A stretch of DNA of 64,000 bases, from assembly GCF_000247815.1 (NCBI RefSeq), contig NC_021677.1:3556041-3620040 (forward strand). Direction: 5' to 3'. The stretch comes from Ficedula albicollis. Taxonomy: Eukaryota; Chordata; Aves; Passeriformes; Muscicapidae. Under the pieces are notes generated by a model. It searched no databases and was not told where the DNA came from. It was given only the letters and a program-made list of their open reading frames with translations. A program made the translations under genes and the position numbers. Of the stretch, positions 28,336-40,811 are shown piece after piece (position 1 is the stretch's first letter; each line of letters opens with the position of its first letter).

Positions 28336-30507
28336 TCCTCAGCTGTCAGATAAATTGGATTTCTGGCCAGAGAGCCCTGGAGGATCCTGCATAAGTAATG
28401 TTCTAGTGACCATTAGGAATGATTCTGGTCCCTGGATTGTTAGTTAGGACTAAGGATTATCTTAATTAGAGAGGCACAGCAGGTTCTGAGGGCCAGGATC
28501 CAAACATGAATGTAGAGTTTTTGTAACTGATGTTGCCATGGGCTGGAGGGATGAACCAGTGGCTGTGCTCCTGTCTGGATGCTACACAGAGAAAAAGAAA
28601 GGTGGGAATGAGAGGGGGGAAGCTGGGCACATTTCTGCATTCCAGAGCAGGAGTCACCTTGCAGCTGAGGGGAAGCTTGGAGAACGTCTGAGGCTTATCC
28701 AACTTGATATTTCATTATGCCATTAAGTATAAAGCAATGCAATACTCAGGTCTGAGTGTTTAAACAGTTTACAAACATGTGTTTATTCATCCTAGGGAAA
28801 AAAGGTGGTGGTAGTTAATTATCATGTGTTGCTGCTAAATTTAAGAGGAATTCACAGGCCACAGACAAGATCTGGATTTCTGGAGTTTCTGTCCACAGGA
28901 AAAAAAACCACACCCCTTGTAATTGATGAAGTTGGTAATCTCATTATTGTGAGGAACCTTGGGAAAGCACCTGAGTTGCCTAAATTCATGTTCATATTCT
29001 TACCTCTGGGTAGCTGCTGGTTCAAGCCAGCCATGAAAGATTCAAATTTAATTAAGGCTTTCCATAATTCTGATGGACATCTTGCTCATAGTGAGTATGT
29101 CTGTTAAATAATATGTTCCTTTTGGACACAGTAAATTGTAGTTTTACATAGAGGATGTAGGTTAAGAAATTTGCAAGGGATATTGGCTCTGAGCACTACA
29201 GTTCTACCTGAGATTTTTTTCATTTTATTTGAAATGCAAATCTCAGATTAGACAGATTTACAGTGTAAAACTAGCTTGGCAATATAAATTTCAGGAATTC
29301 AGACCAGTTTGCTCTGTCTGCACTTCCTGGAAGATCTCATCACTTAGGCAATTACAACAAACAGGGTTGCAATATCTCTGTGGGCTGGGCTCTGAATTAG
29401 TATGAGCATGTGGCTTAGAAGGGATGATAATAATTTAGACTTATGTCTGCTTAACAGTAAAACTTTGGCTATTAATAACAAGGAATTTTTACTGATCAGA
29501 CAAAAAAGTAAATTCTTTTCCTCCTAGAGACCTGGAAAGGTGAGTAGTCTGGTTCTTCTATTTTGCTGGCATATGAACTAATCTAATAAATCCTGAAGGT
29601 TAGAATTTGCTGTTATTGAAGCCTGTACTGCAATGTGAGAGGTAGGTTTTGTTCAGTCCTTAGCAAAGCTGAAGAAGCTTGTCTTTTTAAAAATAGGTAG
29701 ATATATATTTACATAAGTAAATAAGTCATGGTGTTCTGCATCTGTTCATGCCATTCAGGAATGAAAACTGTAAAAAAGATTTGTAATTACAATACCAACA
29801 AATAGATGGATCCTGTTTGAGGGACTGTTACAAGTGTCTTGTTATTTAATAATATTTTTTTAAAGATTTCACCTTTGAAGATATTTCTATAGAATTAGAT
29901 CAGAAATGGTAGCTGAAAGCCCAGGAGGTCTAAAAGGCTTTTTTCATCATAGTGCTCAGGACAGCCAAGCTCTAAGAAGGGAGTGTCTGGGAAAGTGAGA
30001 CTTGCCTGGAGCACAAGCAACAGGTCTGTCTAGAAAAAGATGTCAAGCAAGTCATATCACATTATCTCTGCAGAGCAAAGAACATTGCTTTTATTAATAA
30101 ATCCTTGTTTGATCAGCAGGTTTTGCTCTAGCTCAGTGCAGTTAAGCAGCAAATACACTGTGGGTGCAGGTGATAAAACAGGCTGGCTGTGCAGGTGGGG
30201 AGGAGATAGATTCACTTCTGGTGGGGAATTTCAGCAGAACTTTGATGGGAGGTTTTTCCATCAGTGATTCTTGAAGTTTGTAATGCAGTGTGTCAGCATT
30301 TTCTGTGCCTTTGTCACTGGAAATGATGAAATGCTGTATCAGATGTTAACTAGAAATGTAGTCCTGCGTTTCCTGTTTGAGCATGTGCTGTTCCAGCTTT
30401 CATCACAAACAAAAGCATGGAGTGCAACCTAGAAATAGAAGCTCTATGCTATATTTAGCATTTTTCACTCTTTTCCTGCCTTCTGACTCTGGGCCAGAAG
30501 CCTGCTC

Positions 30508-30979
30508 TGTTGGAACTCTGGATACTGAGAATTGTAGACTTTCTGTGCTGACAGGCACTGACCCCCAAGAAAACTCCTTTTTTGACCTGAGGCTGTGGGA
30601 GAGGTTTCCAAAATTGAGTGATAGAACTGGAATCACTGGTGTGTAGTTTGACTAGAAATGTGTGGTATCACATGAAAAATTTAGAATTTAAGGATTTGGA
30701 ATGTAGTAATGTATATGGAACAAGATGAAGGTTTTGGGGGGTGGGGGGGAGGTTTCTTTCCCACCTTCTCCTTCGTGGGTTTAGGTGGTACTTTTGTAAT
30801 TGGATAGAAAATTTTGCATTGTGAGGCACGGGTGTTTGGTTATTGGGTTTAAAGTAAGAAATAATTTAGGTGTCTTTTCTTAATTGGATAATTTGGGCTT
30901 TAAAAACCTTGTAGAGGGAGAGAGAGAGAGTCTTTTTTTGTAGCTTGTTTGCTTGAGTGCTGCAGGATTCACTGTAACA
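30508..30979 (-). mobile_element. LTR-like interspersed repeat, family R1, copy C
   Basis: The reverse complement matches copies A and B through the CATCTTGT(C/T)CCATA, CACTCAATTTTGGAA and CAGGTCAAAA blocks. Read on the minus strand it begins TGTTACAG (30979) and ends CCAACA (30508), giving TG...CA ends and 472 bp, as expected for a solitary LTR. No target-site duplication was seen next to those ends, so the boundaries may be off by some bases. It contains a G-rich run near 30735-30751. Confidence 0.6.
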
Positions 30980-33174
30980 TAGATAAGAATTAACAAACAT
31001 CTGAGTCCCCAACACGAAATTCTGTCTCTTGAGCTTTTAATCCCAACTCTGGCAGAGAAAAAAAAAGAAGATTAGAAGGTGATACTGCTGCCCTGATTTC
31101 CCAGCACAGCTGGTGGCCATTCATTCCTGGGGGCTGGTGGCACAGGGAGCCTGGGCACCTGTTGGCTGGAGGTGGATTTCCTGACACTGAGGTGATTATT
31201 CCCAGGGTTTGGGTGCTTTGAACTAGAGGAAATCCTGCAAGGCAGGAGGATCACTGCAGCTGAGAGGTTTTTGGTGACCTGAGATGTGGCAGCAGAAGGT
31301 GGAAGTCTCCCAAAATCCAACAAACAGAAACAGCAGGATCAGGGGGTGTGTCTGGAAAGCTGACCTGTGAAAGAAAGCATTCTGAAATTCCAAATTTACA
31401 TCAGCTGATTTAATGACCTTGCAGATTATTCTGAGCACAGTTTGTTATTCCCAGTGCCATTAAATGAAATATTTGGGTGACATGTACTTTGGTTAAATTT
31501 AGCGTTGCTCATATTTAAGAGATTATTTTGACAAAAAAAAAACAAAACACAAATGACCAAACCCACCCATTCATTTGCATTAATCTTAGCCCTGGGTGAC
31601 ACTAAAGATGAGGCATTCTCACATTGCTCTTCAGATCAATGTGATCTGAAGTTAAATCCCAGCTTACCCACTGTGACAAGCTATAAATGGCAGAGTTCAA
31701 ACCAGAGTGCTGCAGTTTCTGACTCATTCCTGCATCTGTCTCTCTGGATCCTGGGGTTATCTACATTAACTGGAATCAACATGGGATGCTGATAGCACAG
31801 AGGTCCTTAATAAATTAACTTTGTTTGTGTGTGTGTGTCACCAGCACCATGGAGGAAAGCTCATATCTCAGGGTTTTTAGTTTCCAAGAGAAGAAAATAA
31901 TTTTGCTTGGATGGTGCAAATTTTCATTTTAATATTTGCTTCAATTCGAACTACTTAAATTCTCAGCACAAGAGATAAACACATATTAGTGGCATTTCAG
32001 TCACATTGGAATAATAGTCCCCAAAAACACAGACCCACCGCCTTTACACTTATATCCAACCTGATTTAATTAAGGATATTTCTATCCATTATCAGACAGG
32101 TGCCTTTGGTGATAGCTGCTAAAATCAAACCGTTTCAAACCACAGCCATTCCAACTGTCTGTAAGGGAAGGCTGGATGCCAAAAAGGACTGAATTGCAGC
32201 CTTCATGGAGAAGAAATGAAAATACTGTGACCCTTTGTGGGCTCTGAGCTGTGTCAGAGCCCTGTGAGCCACATGCACAGGAGCCATCCCTGTTTCCCCT
32301 CTGTGTGGGCACTGCCCTCGTGCTTCAGCCATGGAGTGATGTGCAAAAAGGGATTTATTCCAGAGGGGGTTTTCTCACTGGCACTGAAATGGGCTGCAGA
32401 AATTCTTCCCCCCTTTCAAATGTCATCTGTTGACTTGGAGCCCAGCAGCACCAACTCACAAGCAGAGACTCATTCTGGAAGGTTTTTCTGGTTTTTTGTG
32501 ATCCCTAGTGTCAGGTGGTAACATGCATGTGTTTAATCCTGCTTTAAAGTAACAGCAGTAGCTTCAGAGAACTCACACCTGGAACATTTTGGTTACTTGT
32601 ACAGAAAAAATTGGATTTTTGGTGCCATGAAAGAGGAGGTGGAAAGGTTGAATGGGGATATAGAATGGAGGAGTAAAAACTGTGTAAGGATTTTACTTTT
32701 AAGACAACAATCAAAAATTAGAGTTTCTGCAGATTCCTGCTTATAGGCTGGACATGTTTTGCCTTGTGTCTTCATTCCTTCATTGAGCCTTAGTCAATCC
32801 TCTTTTTTCCCCATAGAGGAAAAAGCTGAAATGCACTGAACTTTGAACCTAGGAAACCATTGTTAAGGAGCAGGAGAATCTCAGACTTCCAGTATTTGAA
32901 ATTCTTTGGTTTTGCTTTGGTTTTTTATTTATTTTTTTTTAATTTGCATTTGGCTGTTTTAGTGAAATCTCTTTAAAAAATGAATCAGATCTCCTAAGTC
33001 ATCTATCAAGAATAGGAACAGTTTTGTTCATTTTCTTGTTACTGGGCTGTATTTTTGCATCACTAGGCTGCATTACTAAGCTGCAGCATGGCTTTTGTTT
33101 ATAATGTGACAGTGAAATATATTTTGCCATCAGGCTATTTAGTGTAACACATATGGTTTATTCTGTCTTTTCAG

Positions 33175-33208
33175 CACAGGGAGTAAAGTTCTGAAGAATT
33201 CCCAAATA
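33175..33208 (+). other. PPFIBP2: 5' untranslated part of PPFIBP2 exon 2 with two possible acceptors
   Basis: A TTCTGTCTTTTCAG polypyrimidine tract and acceptor end at 33174. Five bases later CACAG gives a second AG at 33178-33179. With the first acceptor, the ATG of exon 1 (15158) gives an upstream ORF that stops at TGA 33192-33194, 14 bases before the main start. With the second, the same ATG is in frame with 33209 and would add 15 residues. The region has no in-frame stop after 33180. Confidence 0.6.
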
Positions 33209-33272
33209 ATGGCTTCTGATGCCAGTCACATGCTGGAAGCAGCTTTGGAGCAAATGGATGACATCATTGCAG
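33209..33272 (+). CDS. PPFIBP2: Liprin-beta-2, exon 2: start codon and first 21 residues
   Basis: Encodes MASDASHMLEAALEQMDDII then A, with the first base of a split glycine codon. This is nearly identical to the remembered start of mammalian liprin-beta-2 (MASDASHALEAALEQMDGII) and close to liprin-beta-1 (MMSDASDMLAAALEQMDG), which identifies the gene. Liprin-betas are scaffolds with an N-terminal coiled coil and three C-terminal SAM domains; they bind liprin-alphas and act at cell-cortex and adhesion or synaptic sites. The chosen ATG has A at -3 and G at +4, a strong context. The exon ends in phase 1 at G|GTACAA (GT at 33273-33274). The sequence is intact. Its distance from exon 3 (14.3 kb) is normal for a liprin 5' intron. 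Confidence 0.93.
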
Positions 33273-34594
33273 GTACAACAATGCTTTATTTTACACCCTA
33301 CTGTCCTGAGATTTAACTGTGTCTGGTTCACTTTTTAATCATTACTCTCAATTCATCAAGTTCTCTGACATGCAGATTTCACTAGTAACACTCTGAGTCA
33401 ATAGCTATGTGGAGAAAGTAAAATAAAAGAATTAAAACAAGCCCTATAATTTCCCCTCAGACAGGTGGACATTGAAGTAAGAGAGATTTACTTTGCTTTA
33501 ATGCTCTATGGTAACTTAAACACATCCTCAGCCATGTGGCAACATTCTCTATTTTATAAGTTATTTTCTTATTTCTGTGTGTCTTTACCAAAAGTTTTCA
33601 CCAAGTCTTCTGGCAAGCTGGCTGATGTATAACTGCATCAAACACGTGCACATACAGATGTAGAAAAATAGGCGTGTTACATAAAAATATAGCTGATTTT
33701 AATTATGCCTTGGGGTTTGTGCTCACACACCGTGCAGCAGGAGCTCCCTAAAGGAGTGTCAGGGCAGGGCCATGATCTCATTTGTGCACAGTGGGAAAGA
33801 ATTCACTAAAGCTTCATAAATTTAAATAGTGGCACCCAAGCTGAGCCTCCTTCCCTGGTGATGAAGACAATGACATCAGCCCCTTGCTGCTGCAGTTGTG
33901 CTGCTCCTTGTTCTCCTTCCTGCTCTTCTAGAAAAGATTCCTGTCCAGAGACTGACACGGGGATTTAAATGTCCTATAACTGAAATGGCTGTTCACACTG
34001 GTGGAAAAAACTCTAGACAAATGGGAAAAATCACACATATATTTCCCTGTCCTGAATGCAAAACCTTACTCTAACAAGATTTTAACCAATGGAAGTTAAC
34101 TGGGATTTTATTTTTCCACACCTAACAAAACAGATAGCATTGAACTTCCCTCAGATGTATGAGGAGAGAAAAAGCAAAGCAAACCCCAAACCATAGTTCA
34201 TAAACTAGGAAGCTATAATGCATTTTAGCCTCTGCAAGGCTTGGGATGCTCAGAAATCACCAGCACACAGGTGGAGCTCAGTGTCTCCTCTCTGCTGATC
34301 TGTGCACAGCTCTGCACGCACTGGGGGTGTCGTGGGGGCACTCATGGCTCCACTCTTCAGAAAAAGCAAGAGAATGGGAAAAAAAGACTCTATTTAAATT
34401 GATTTTCGGACTATACACTTCTTTTTTTTTTTCCCCAGTAGCTATCACTTGTGGTTATGACAATAGGTTTATTTTTCATGGTGTGGAAAGATACACTCAT
34501 AATATGGCAAAAATTATTAAATAGCAATATGACAGCCTAAGACTTTTTTTTTCTAAGTTTCATGCCAGAAAAAAAATAATTGAGGCCAGAAGAC

Positions 34595-35893
34595 AATTTT
34601 CTTTTTTTTTTTTTTTTGTTGGTTGGTTGATATATTCATATTCTTTTCCCTGCTCCTTTTTCAGGTTGTTTGTGCCATAAAAATTCAGAGTTAATCTTGA
34701 TAAATAAGGAATTTAAATTGATAAATAAGGATTTCAAATGATGTCACTTTTACCCCCCATCACTTGGCTGTCCTGGTGGTGTAGAGCAGTGATGCAGATG
34801 TTGGGAGAATTATTCCCTGGAAATCAGTTCATCACTCTGTGCTGGTGACCAAGCTCCAAACTGCAAAGATTCAGGCATTTATGATGATTTATTCCTTTAC
34901 TTAGGAAAAACTCAGTTGTTTGGAAAGGTTGTATAACTTATATACTTATTTATTTATTATTTTCCTTTGCAGGAATAGACAAACCTTTTTAAGACAGGTT
35001 AAATCTGTTGTCATTCTCCTCTAGCCAATGTGTTCCAGAACCATTTCTTGAATATTCTGGCATGACTGAAGGACCAAGCAGAACTGCTGGAGTCTATACT
35101 TGGATACAGTTATTATCCCAATTAGTCTGAAATGAGGAACAGAATGATTATCCAAGTTTGATTCTCCCTAATTCAATCCAGTGAGCTTCTGCATGCAATT
35201 TGGGCAGGGATTGGAAATCAGGAATGGTCTCTTGTCCTGTATGAATTTTCTTTTTTTTTTTTTTTTTGTTGGTTGGTTGATATATTCATATTCTTTTCCC
35301 TGCTCCTTTTTCAGGTTGTTTGTGCCATAAAAATTCAGAGTTAATCTTGATAAATAAGGAATTTAAATTGATAAATAAGGATTTCAAATGATGTCACTTT
35401 TACCCCCCATCACTTGGCTGTCCTGGTGGTGTAGAGCAGTGATGCAGATGTTGGGAGAATTATTCCCTGGAAATCAGTTCATCACTCTGTGCTGGTGACC
35501 AAGCTCCAAACTGCAAAGATTCAGGCATTTATGATGATTTATTCCTTTACTTAGGAAAAACTCAGTTGTTTGGAAAGGTTGTATAACTTATATACTTATT
35601 TATTTATTATTTTCCTTTGCAGGAATAGACAAACCTTTTTAAGACAGGTTAAATCTGTTGTCATTCTCCTCTAGCCAATGTGTTCCAGAACCATTTCTTG
35701 AATATTCTGGCATGACTGAAGGACCAAGCAGAACTGCTGGAGTCTATACTTGGATACAGTTATTATCCCAATTAGTCTGAAATGAGGAACAGAATGATTA
35801 TCCAAGTTTGATTCTCCCTAATTCAATCCAGTGAGCTTCTGCATGCAATTTGGGCAGGGATTGGAAATCAGGAATGGTCTCTTGTCCTGTATG
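34595..35893. repeat. Near-identical 650-bp tandem duplication
   Basis: 34595-35243 recurs at 35244-35893. Both copies start with AATTTTC and a T run of 16-17 bases, continue with GTTGGTTGGTTGATATATTC, and end CTTGTCCTGTATG. Apart from one base in the T run I see no difference over 650 bases. This is a very recent tandem duplication or a false haplotype/contig-end duplication anchored on the T run. Neither copy has a recognisable exon. Confidence 0.93.
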
Positions 35894-36419
35894 GTGAGGC
35901 GAAAAATAAGGCAGAAAACCCCTTTGAAAGGAGGTCTGTAAGACTGCACTGAAACAAACCAGGACTGAGATTTCTTCAAATATTGGAAAAAATCATCTGT
36001 ACAAATGTAGCTGCTCTTATTAGAGTTGACAGGAAACAGCTAAAAATCAATTGTTAAGAGTTTTTGCCATTTCAATTCACTGTGTCCAGATTCTGTGGAC
36101 ATCTCCAGGATTCAAAGGTTAAACTTCATGACTGATGTAAGCTTAGGTAGCTGATTAAAAAGATTTTTTTCTTTTGCAGTGAGGCCTGAGGAGAGCCACA
36201 GTCTTCTCTTGGCCTCAGAAACTTCATCTTTAGGCACAAAATTAGCATTAATCCCATGCTGGAGAACTCCAGAGATGTGTATCTGCCATTGCTTAACTTT
36301 TGAAGCTTGAGTATAAATATATATATACACATAGAAAACCAGCATCCTCTCTCTGTAATCAGCCCTCATTTCTTTTGTTCACTTTATTATCATTAAAAAA
36401 TTGTGGCCTTCTCCTTTAG

Positions 36420-36765
36420 GGTGAGAACTGGGTATATGCAAATATATATTACAAAGTATTACACTATTAAAAATATATAAAAATATTCCAAAACAATGTA
36501 TAATTATATAATATATAAAAATATTGGAGATATATATTAAAATAGTATAAATATATATTAGAAAGTATTACACTATTGCAAATATATATTACAAAGCATT
36601 ACACTATTACAAATACATAAAAATATTACGAAAGAATATATAATTATATTATATATAAAAATAATACAAATATATACTAAAATATATATAAATATTACAA
36701 ATATATATTAAAATGTTGTGCATATTGAAATATTACAAATATATATACAAGTATTTACAGAACTG
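36420..36765. repeat. AT-rich degenerate tandem repeat
   Basis: Blocks such as ACAAAGTATTACACTATTAA and ATATATAAAAATATT recur at irregular spacing across about 340 bases, nearly all A and T. It is a decayed AT-rich satellite with no coding content. Confidence 0.75.
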
Positions 36766-37555
36766 CACTTTCCAGTGCAGAAGCCCTAGCCCTTGCTCTG
36801 AGAGGTGACATCTCTCCTGCACAATTCTGATTTATCCGAGCAAAAGCCCCACTGCAGCCTGTGCTCCTTCTCTGAGCACAAAACCTATTAGTGCTCAGAC
36901 TGCAGGAGGGGAGGGCTGAGGGGCAAGATTAACAAATTGGATTTCACTGGGCCTGATCCAATTTGACAGATAGGTCAGTGTTCCCAAAGTCTCTTCTGCC
37001 TCGGTGCATCACTGATAACCCACCCTCGGAGCTGTATCAATTAGGCACTGAGTGATTGGCCTGATTTGGCTAAAACAGCAAAAAGGGCTAATGGGATTGT
37101 GATTGTCAATGCACATCCCTTGTCCATTAGCTGGAGTGATTTTCTGCCCAAACAGAGGCTAAAGAAAGCACCATGTATCACCTCCATCTGCTCGTTCTTC
37201 ATTTAAGGTGCATGGCTTTGGCACTGCTCCCCTCTGAGCTTAAACTGAGCCATTGCTTCTCCTTTTATTCAGATTGTACCCGTTTATTAAAATGTGTTTC
37301 CTTATAGGACTGTAGATTTTTGGTTATTTTTCTTTGCAATACATCATAACAAATTAATACACTTTTTATTTTACAATTGTTTTATATCAAAATTCTCACC
37401 ATCATCAATTAGTAAATCCATTATTTCCCTTTGTGATTAGTGACCATTAATTGCAATGTCTGATCATCGCCATATAGTTTGCTGCAGCTACAGAGTCTCT
37501 TCAAATTCACCAAGTCACCAGTGTAATTACTGAGTTTCCAGTATTTATGGAACTT

Positions 37556-37615
37556 ATATATGGAATTTATTTATGGAATATATTTATGGAATATATTTAT
37601 GGAATACATATGGAA
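37556..37615. repeat. Short tandem repeat, TTTATGGAATATA units
   Basis: Four or so copies of a 15-17-base unit (TATTTATGGAATATA and variants) lie head to tail. No further function is evident. Confidence 0.75.
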
Positions 37616-40125
37616 AAATAACAAAGCTCCTGCAATCATTGCTCACTGGAAAATAATGAGAAAGTTAAATGTGTTATCACACGGGTGTGTACTGATATTT
37701 CAGTGTTAGCACAGAAATATTAAAAAGTAAATGGAGTTAAAAAGTTGGGCAAGGAGCTGTCCAAGGAGTATTCATGTTTGAATTCCCCTCTCCTGAGCTG
37801 GCAGAATGTTGGTGTTCTTTTCATGGTTTTGGAAACCAAACCACTTCCCACAGCCTCGCTGGAAAAGGGATCTCCAGAGGACATTGTACTTAAGAGATAA
37901 ACAGGCCTTTAATTCAACTTTAATGTATTTTCCTCCTGGGATTTACCAGCCAGAATTTGAAGGAGGACCTGTTTGTGGGGATTATTAGATCACCTGTAAT
38001 TAACGATTAGAAGTTGGATTCCAAACAAAATATGATGCTGACACTCACTCAGACTCCTTTGGATGGACTTCAGGACCTGTGGAATAAAGTTTCCTATCCA
38101 AGGTTCACAATACTTCCAAATTCAATGTTTGGTTTTTATATTTATATAACTTTTTATAATTATAATAGGATTCTTTATAGAATTTCACTTCAGAGCACTG
38201 AACTGACTGCATTTAAAATAATGATGAGCAAAACAGAACAATTTAAATACTTTGCAATTTCCCTCATTGTAGATCAGAGTAAGTGGACAGCAACAGCTGC
38301 AGTGGTTTTCTTGCATTTTCTAAATAAATTACAATTGTGTTAAAAGGCTTTGCTTCAGTTATGATTAGTGCGTTTCCTTTTTATTTCCTGTTATTTTTCA
38401 ACCAATGATTTAGGCTATTTTTTCTGAACAAAAGAAATAATGTATCTAGGGCACTTGTTTATCTTATTTCTGCTATACATTAAGTAATTTGGGAGCATTT
38501 GTGAAGTTATAATATTGTGGCTTTTTTTAACCATTAACTACAGCCTGTTTCTGCATTGATCTTATAGCAATAGAGATATGAAAAAGGAAATTACATAGAA
38601 AATTACTTGAAATTAGGTCTTTGATAGAGGAATACATAAATTCCTGTCCTAACAGTTCCAGAAAATTACATGTCAAGAATGATGAGGGCTTGGGGGCAAG
38701 GGAAAGATAAAAAATTTTGTGTGACCTCTAAACATCCAGGATATTAAAGGAGGAAATACAAAAGCTTAACACAATATTTATAGCTTATAATTTGTGGGGT
38801 TTTATTTTATAACACTTAAAAATTATTTAAGGTGCTGACATTTATCTTCAGATACTTGACTTCAGAAAAGCTGATTAGATAATTCCTCAGATATCAACAA
38901 AAACTGATTTATAGCAAATAGAAATAGTTTAAACATTTAAAAATAGAGCAGTTCATTGTTTTTCTATTTACCCAATTCATCATTTTGCACGTCAGCTCTC
39001 TGTGGCCTTGCTTTTAATTTTGTTAACAGCTCCTAAAACAAATGTACACACTAGAAGAACCATGACAGCCATTTGGTGGTATAACCAGCTATTTATTAAG
39101 GTTATACACATGCTGTAGTCTTCAGGTTAAAACCTTCTATAAGTGTCCAGGTGCATTTCTGATCTGTGTTTTAAAAGCATTTGTAAATCAGGGCTGACCT
39201 GTGCCTGTGCAGAACTCACAGAGCTGACAGCACCGAGAGCATCTTTCCTATAAATACTTACTTATCATCTAAAAAATCAGGTGTTTGAAACTATTTGCTG
39301 TAAAACAAAGTGGTCCTTTGAAGGTCCAAGTCAAATTGATTTATGGATCAGTTTGATCTTTGACTTTCCTTGCAAGTGTTCCTGCTGCTCCAGCAAAACA
39401 ACAGAAGTTAGAAGTTTTCTTGAAAATGGGAGTTAAAACTAATTCAAAATGGAAAAATACTTTAAGTTTAAATATGCTACTTTAAATTCCTTATTTCTGA
39501 TGAGAGGTAGGTGGGGATTTTTTAGTGTAAAACAGCAAAAATACTGTGGTGTCCTAGACACCTACACCAGCTTACCAAACTGCAGCAATGCCTTGCATTT
39601 ATACCAAATAAACCACTCATCGTCCCTGCTTGTGCTGAGTTTTGAGGAAGGGCTGAAAAGAAACAGAAACCCAAATAGCTGCAGATCCAACATGAGACAA
39701 AGTTAAACCACGATGGCCAAAATCCCAGGGGGTTGAAAGTCTGAGACACAAAGGTCCCTGTGTAGTTTGGATGATGTGATCTCTTTTTCAGTACGAGTGA
39801 GTCACTTGTTTAACAGGCCAGTGAACAGATTGCTGGGATTTAAATTTAAAGAAGTCTGATATCACTAAATTCAAAATCGTGTCTTGTCCACTCCTTATTT
39901 TAATCTAGTGAAATTGATTTGAGAGTCTTTTTAAAAATGAAAACAGTGTAATCTTAATGAAACAAGTTTCCCTCATTTCCTCACAAACTGAATGCTCTTT
40001 CTACTGCTTATTACAAACTATTATAGATTTTGTGCTAAAAACACTGTTTTACTTAGACTGCTGGCTTCACTGGCCCTAAATACACTCCTTCTTATGTGTA
40101 ATTAAAAAAAAAAAAAAAAAAGGAG

Positions 40126-40811
<686 letters not shown>

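Larger units (their letters stand above)
15174..33174 (+). other. PPFIBP2: PPFIBP2 intron 1 (about 18.0 kb)
   Basis: Runs from the GTGAGA donor to a polypyrimidine/CAG acceptor. Apart from the repeats listed separately (22.56-23.24 kb tandem repeat, 27.18-27.98 kb microsatellite, CR1 at 28.0-28.3 kb, LTR copy at 30.5-31.0 kb), the long stretches 15.3-22.5, 23.3-27.1, 28.4-30.4 and 31.0-33.1 kb are AT-rich intronic sequence in which I see no exon, RNA gene or intact mobile element. Confidence 0.55.
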
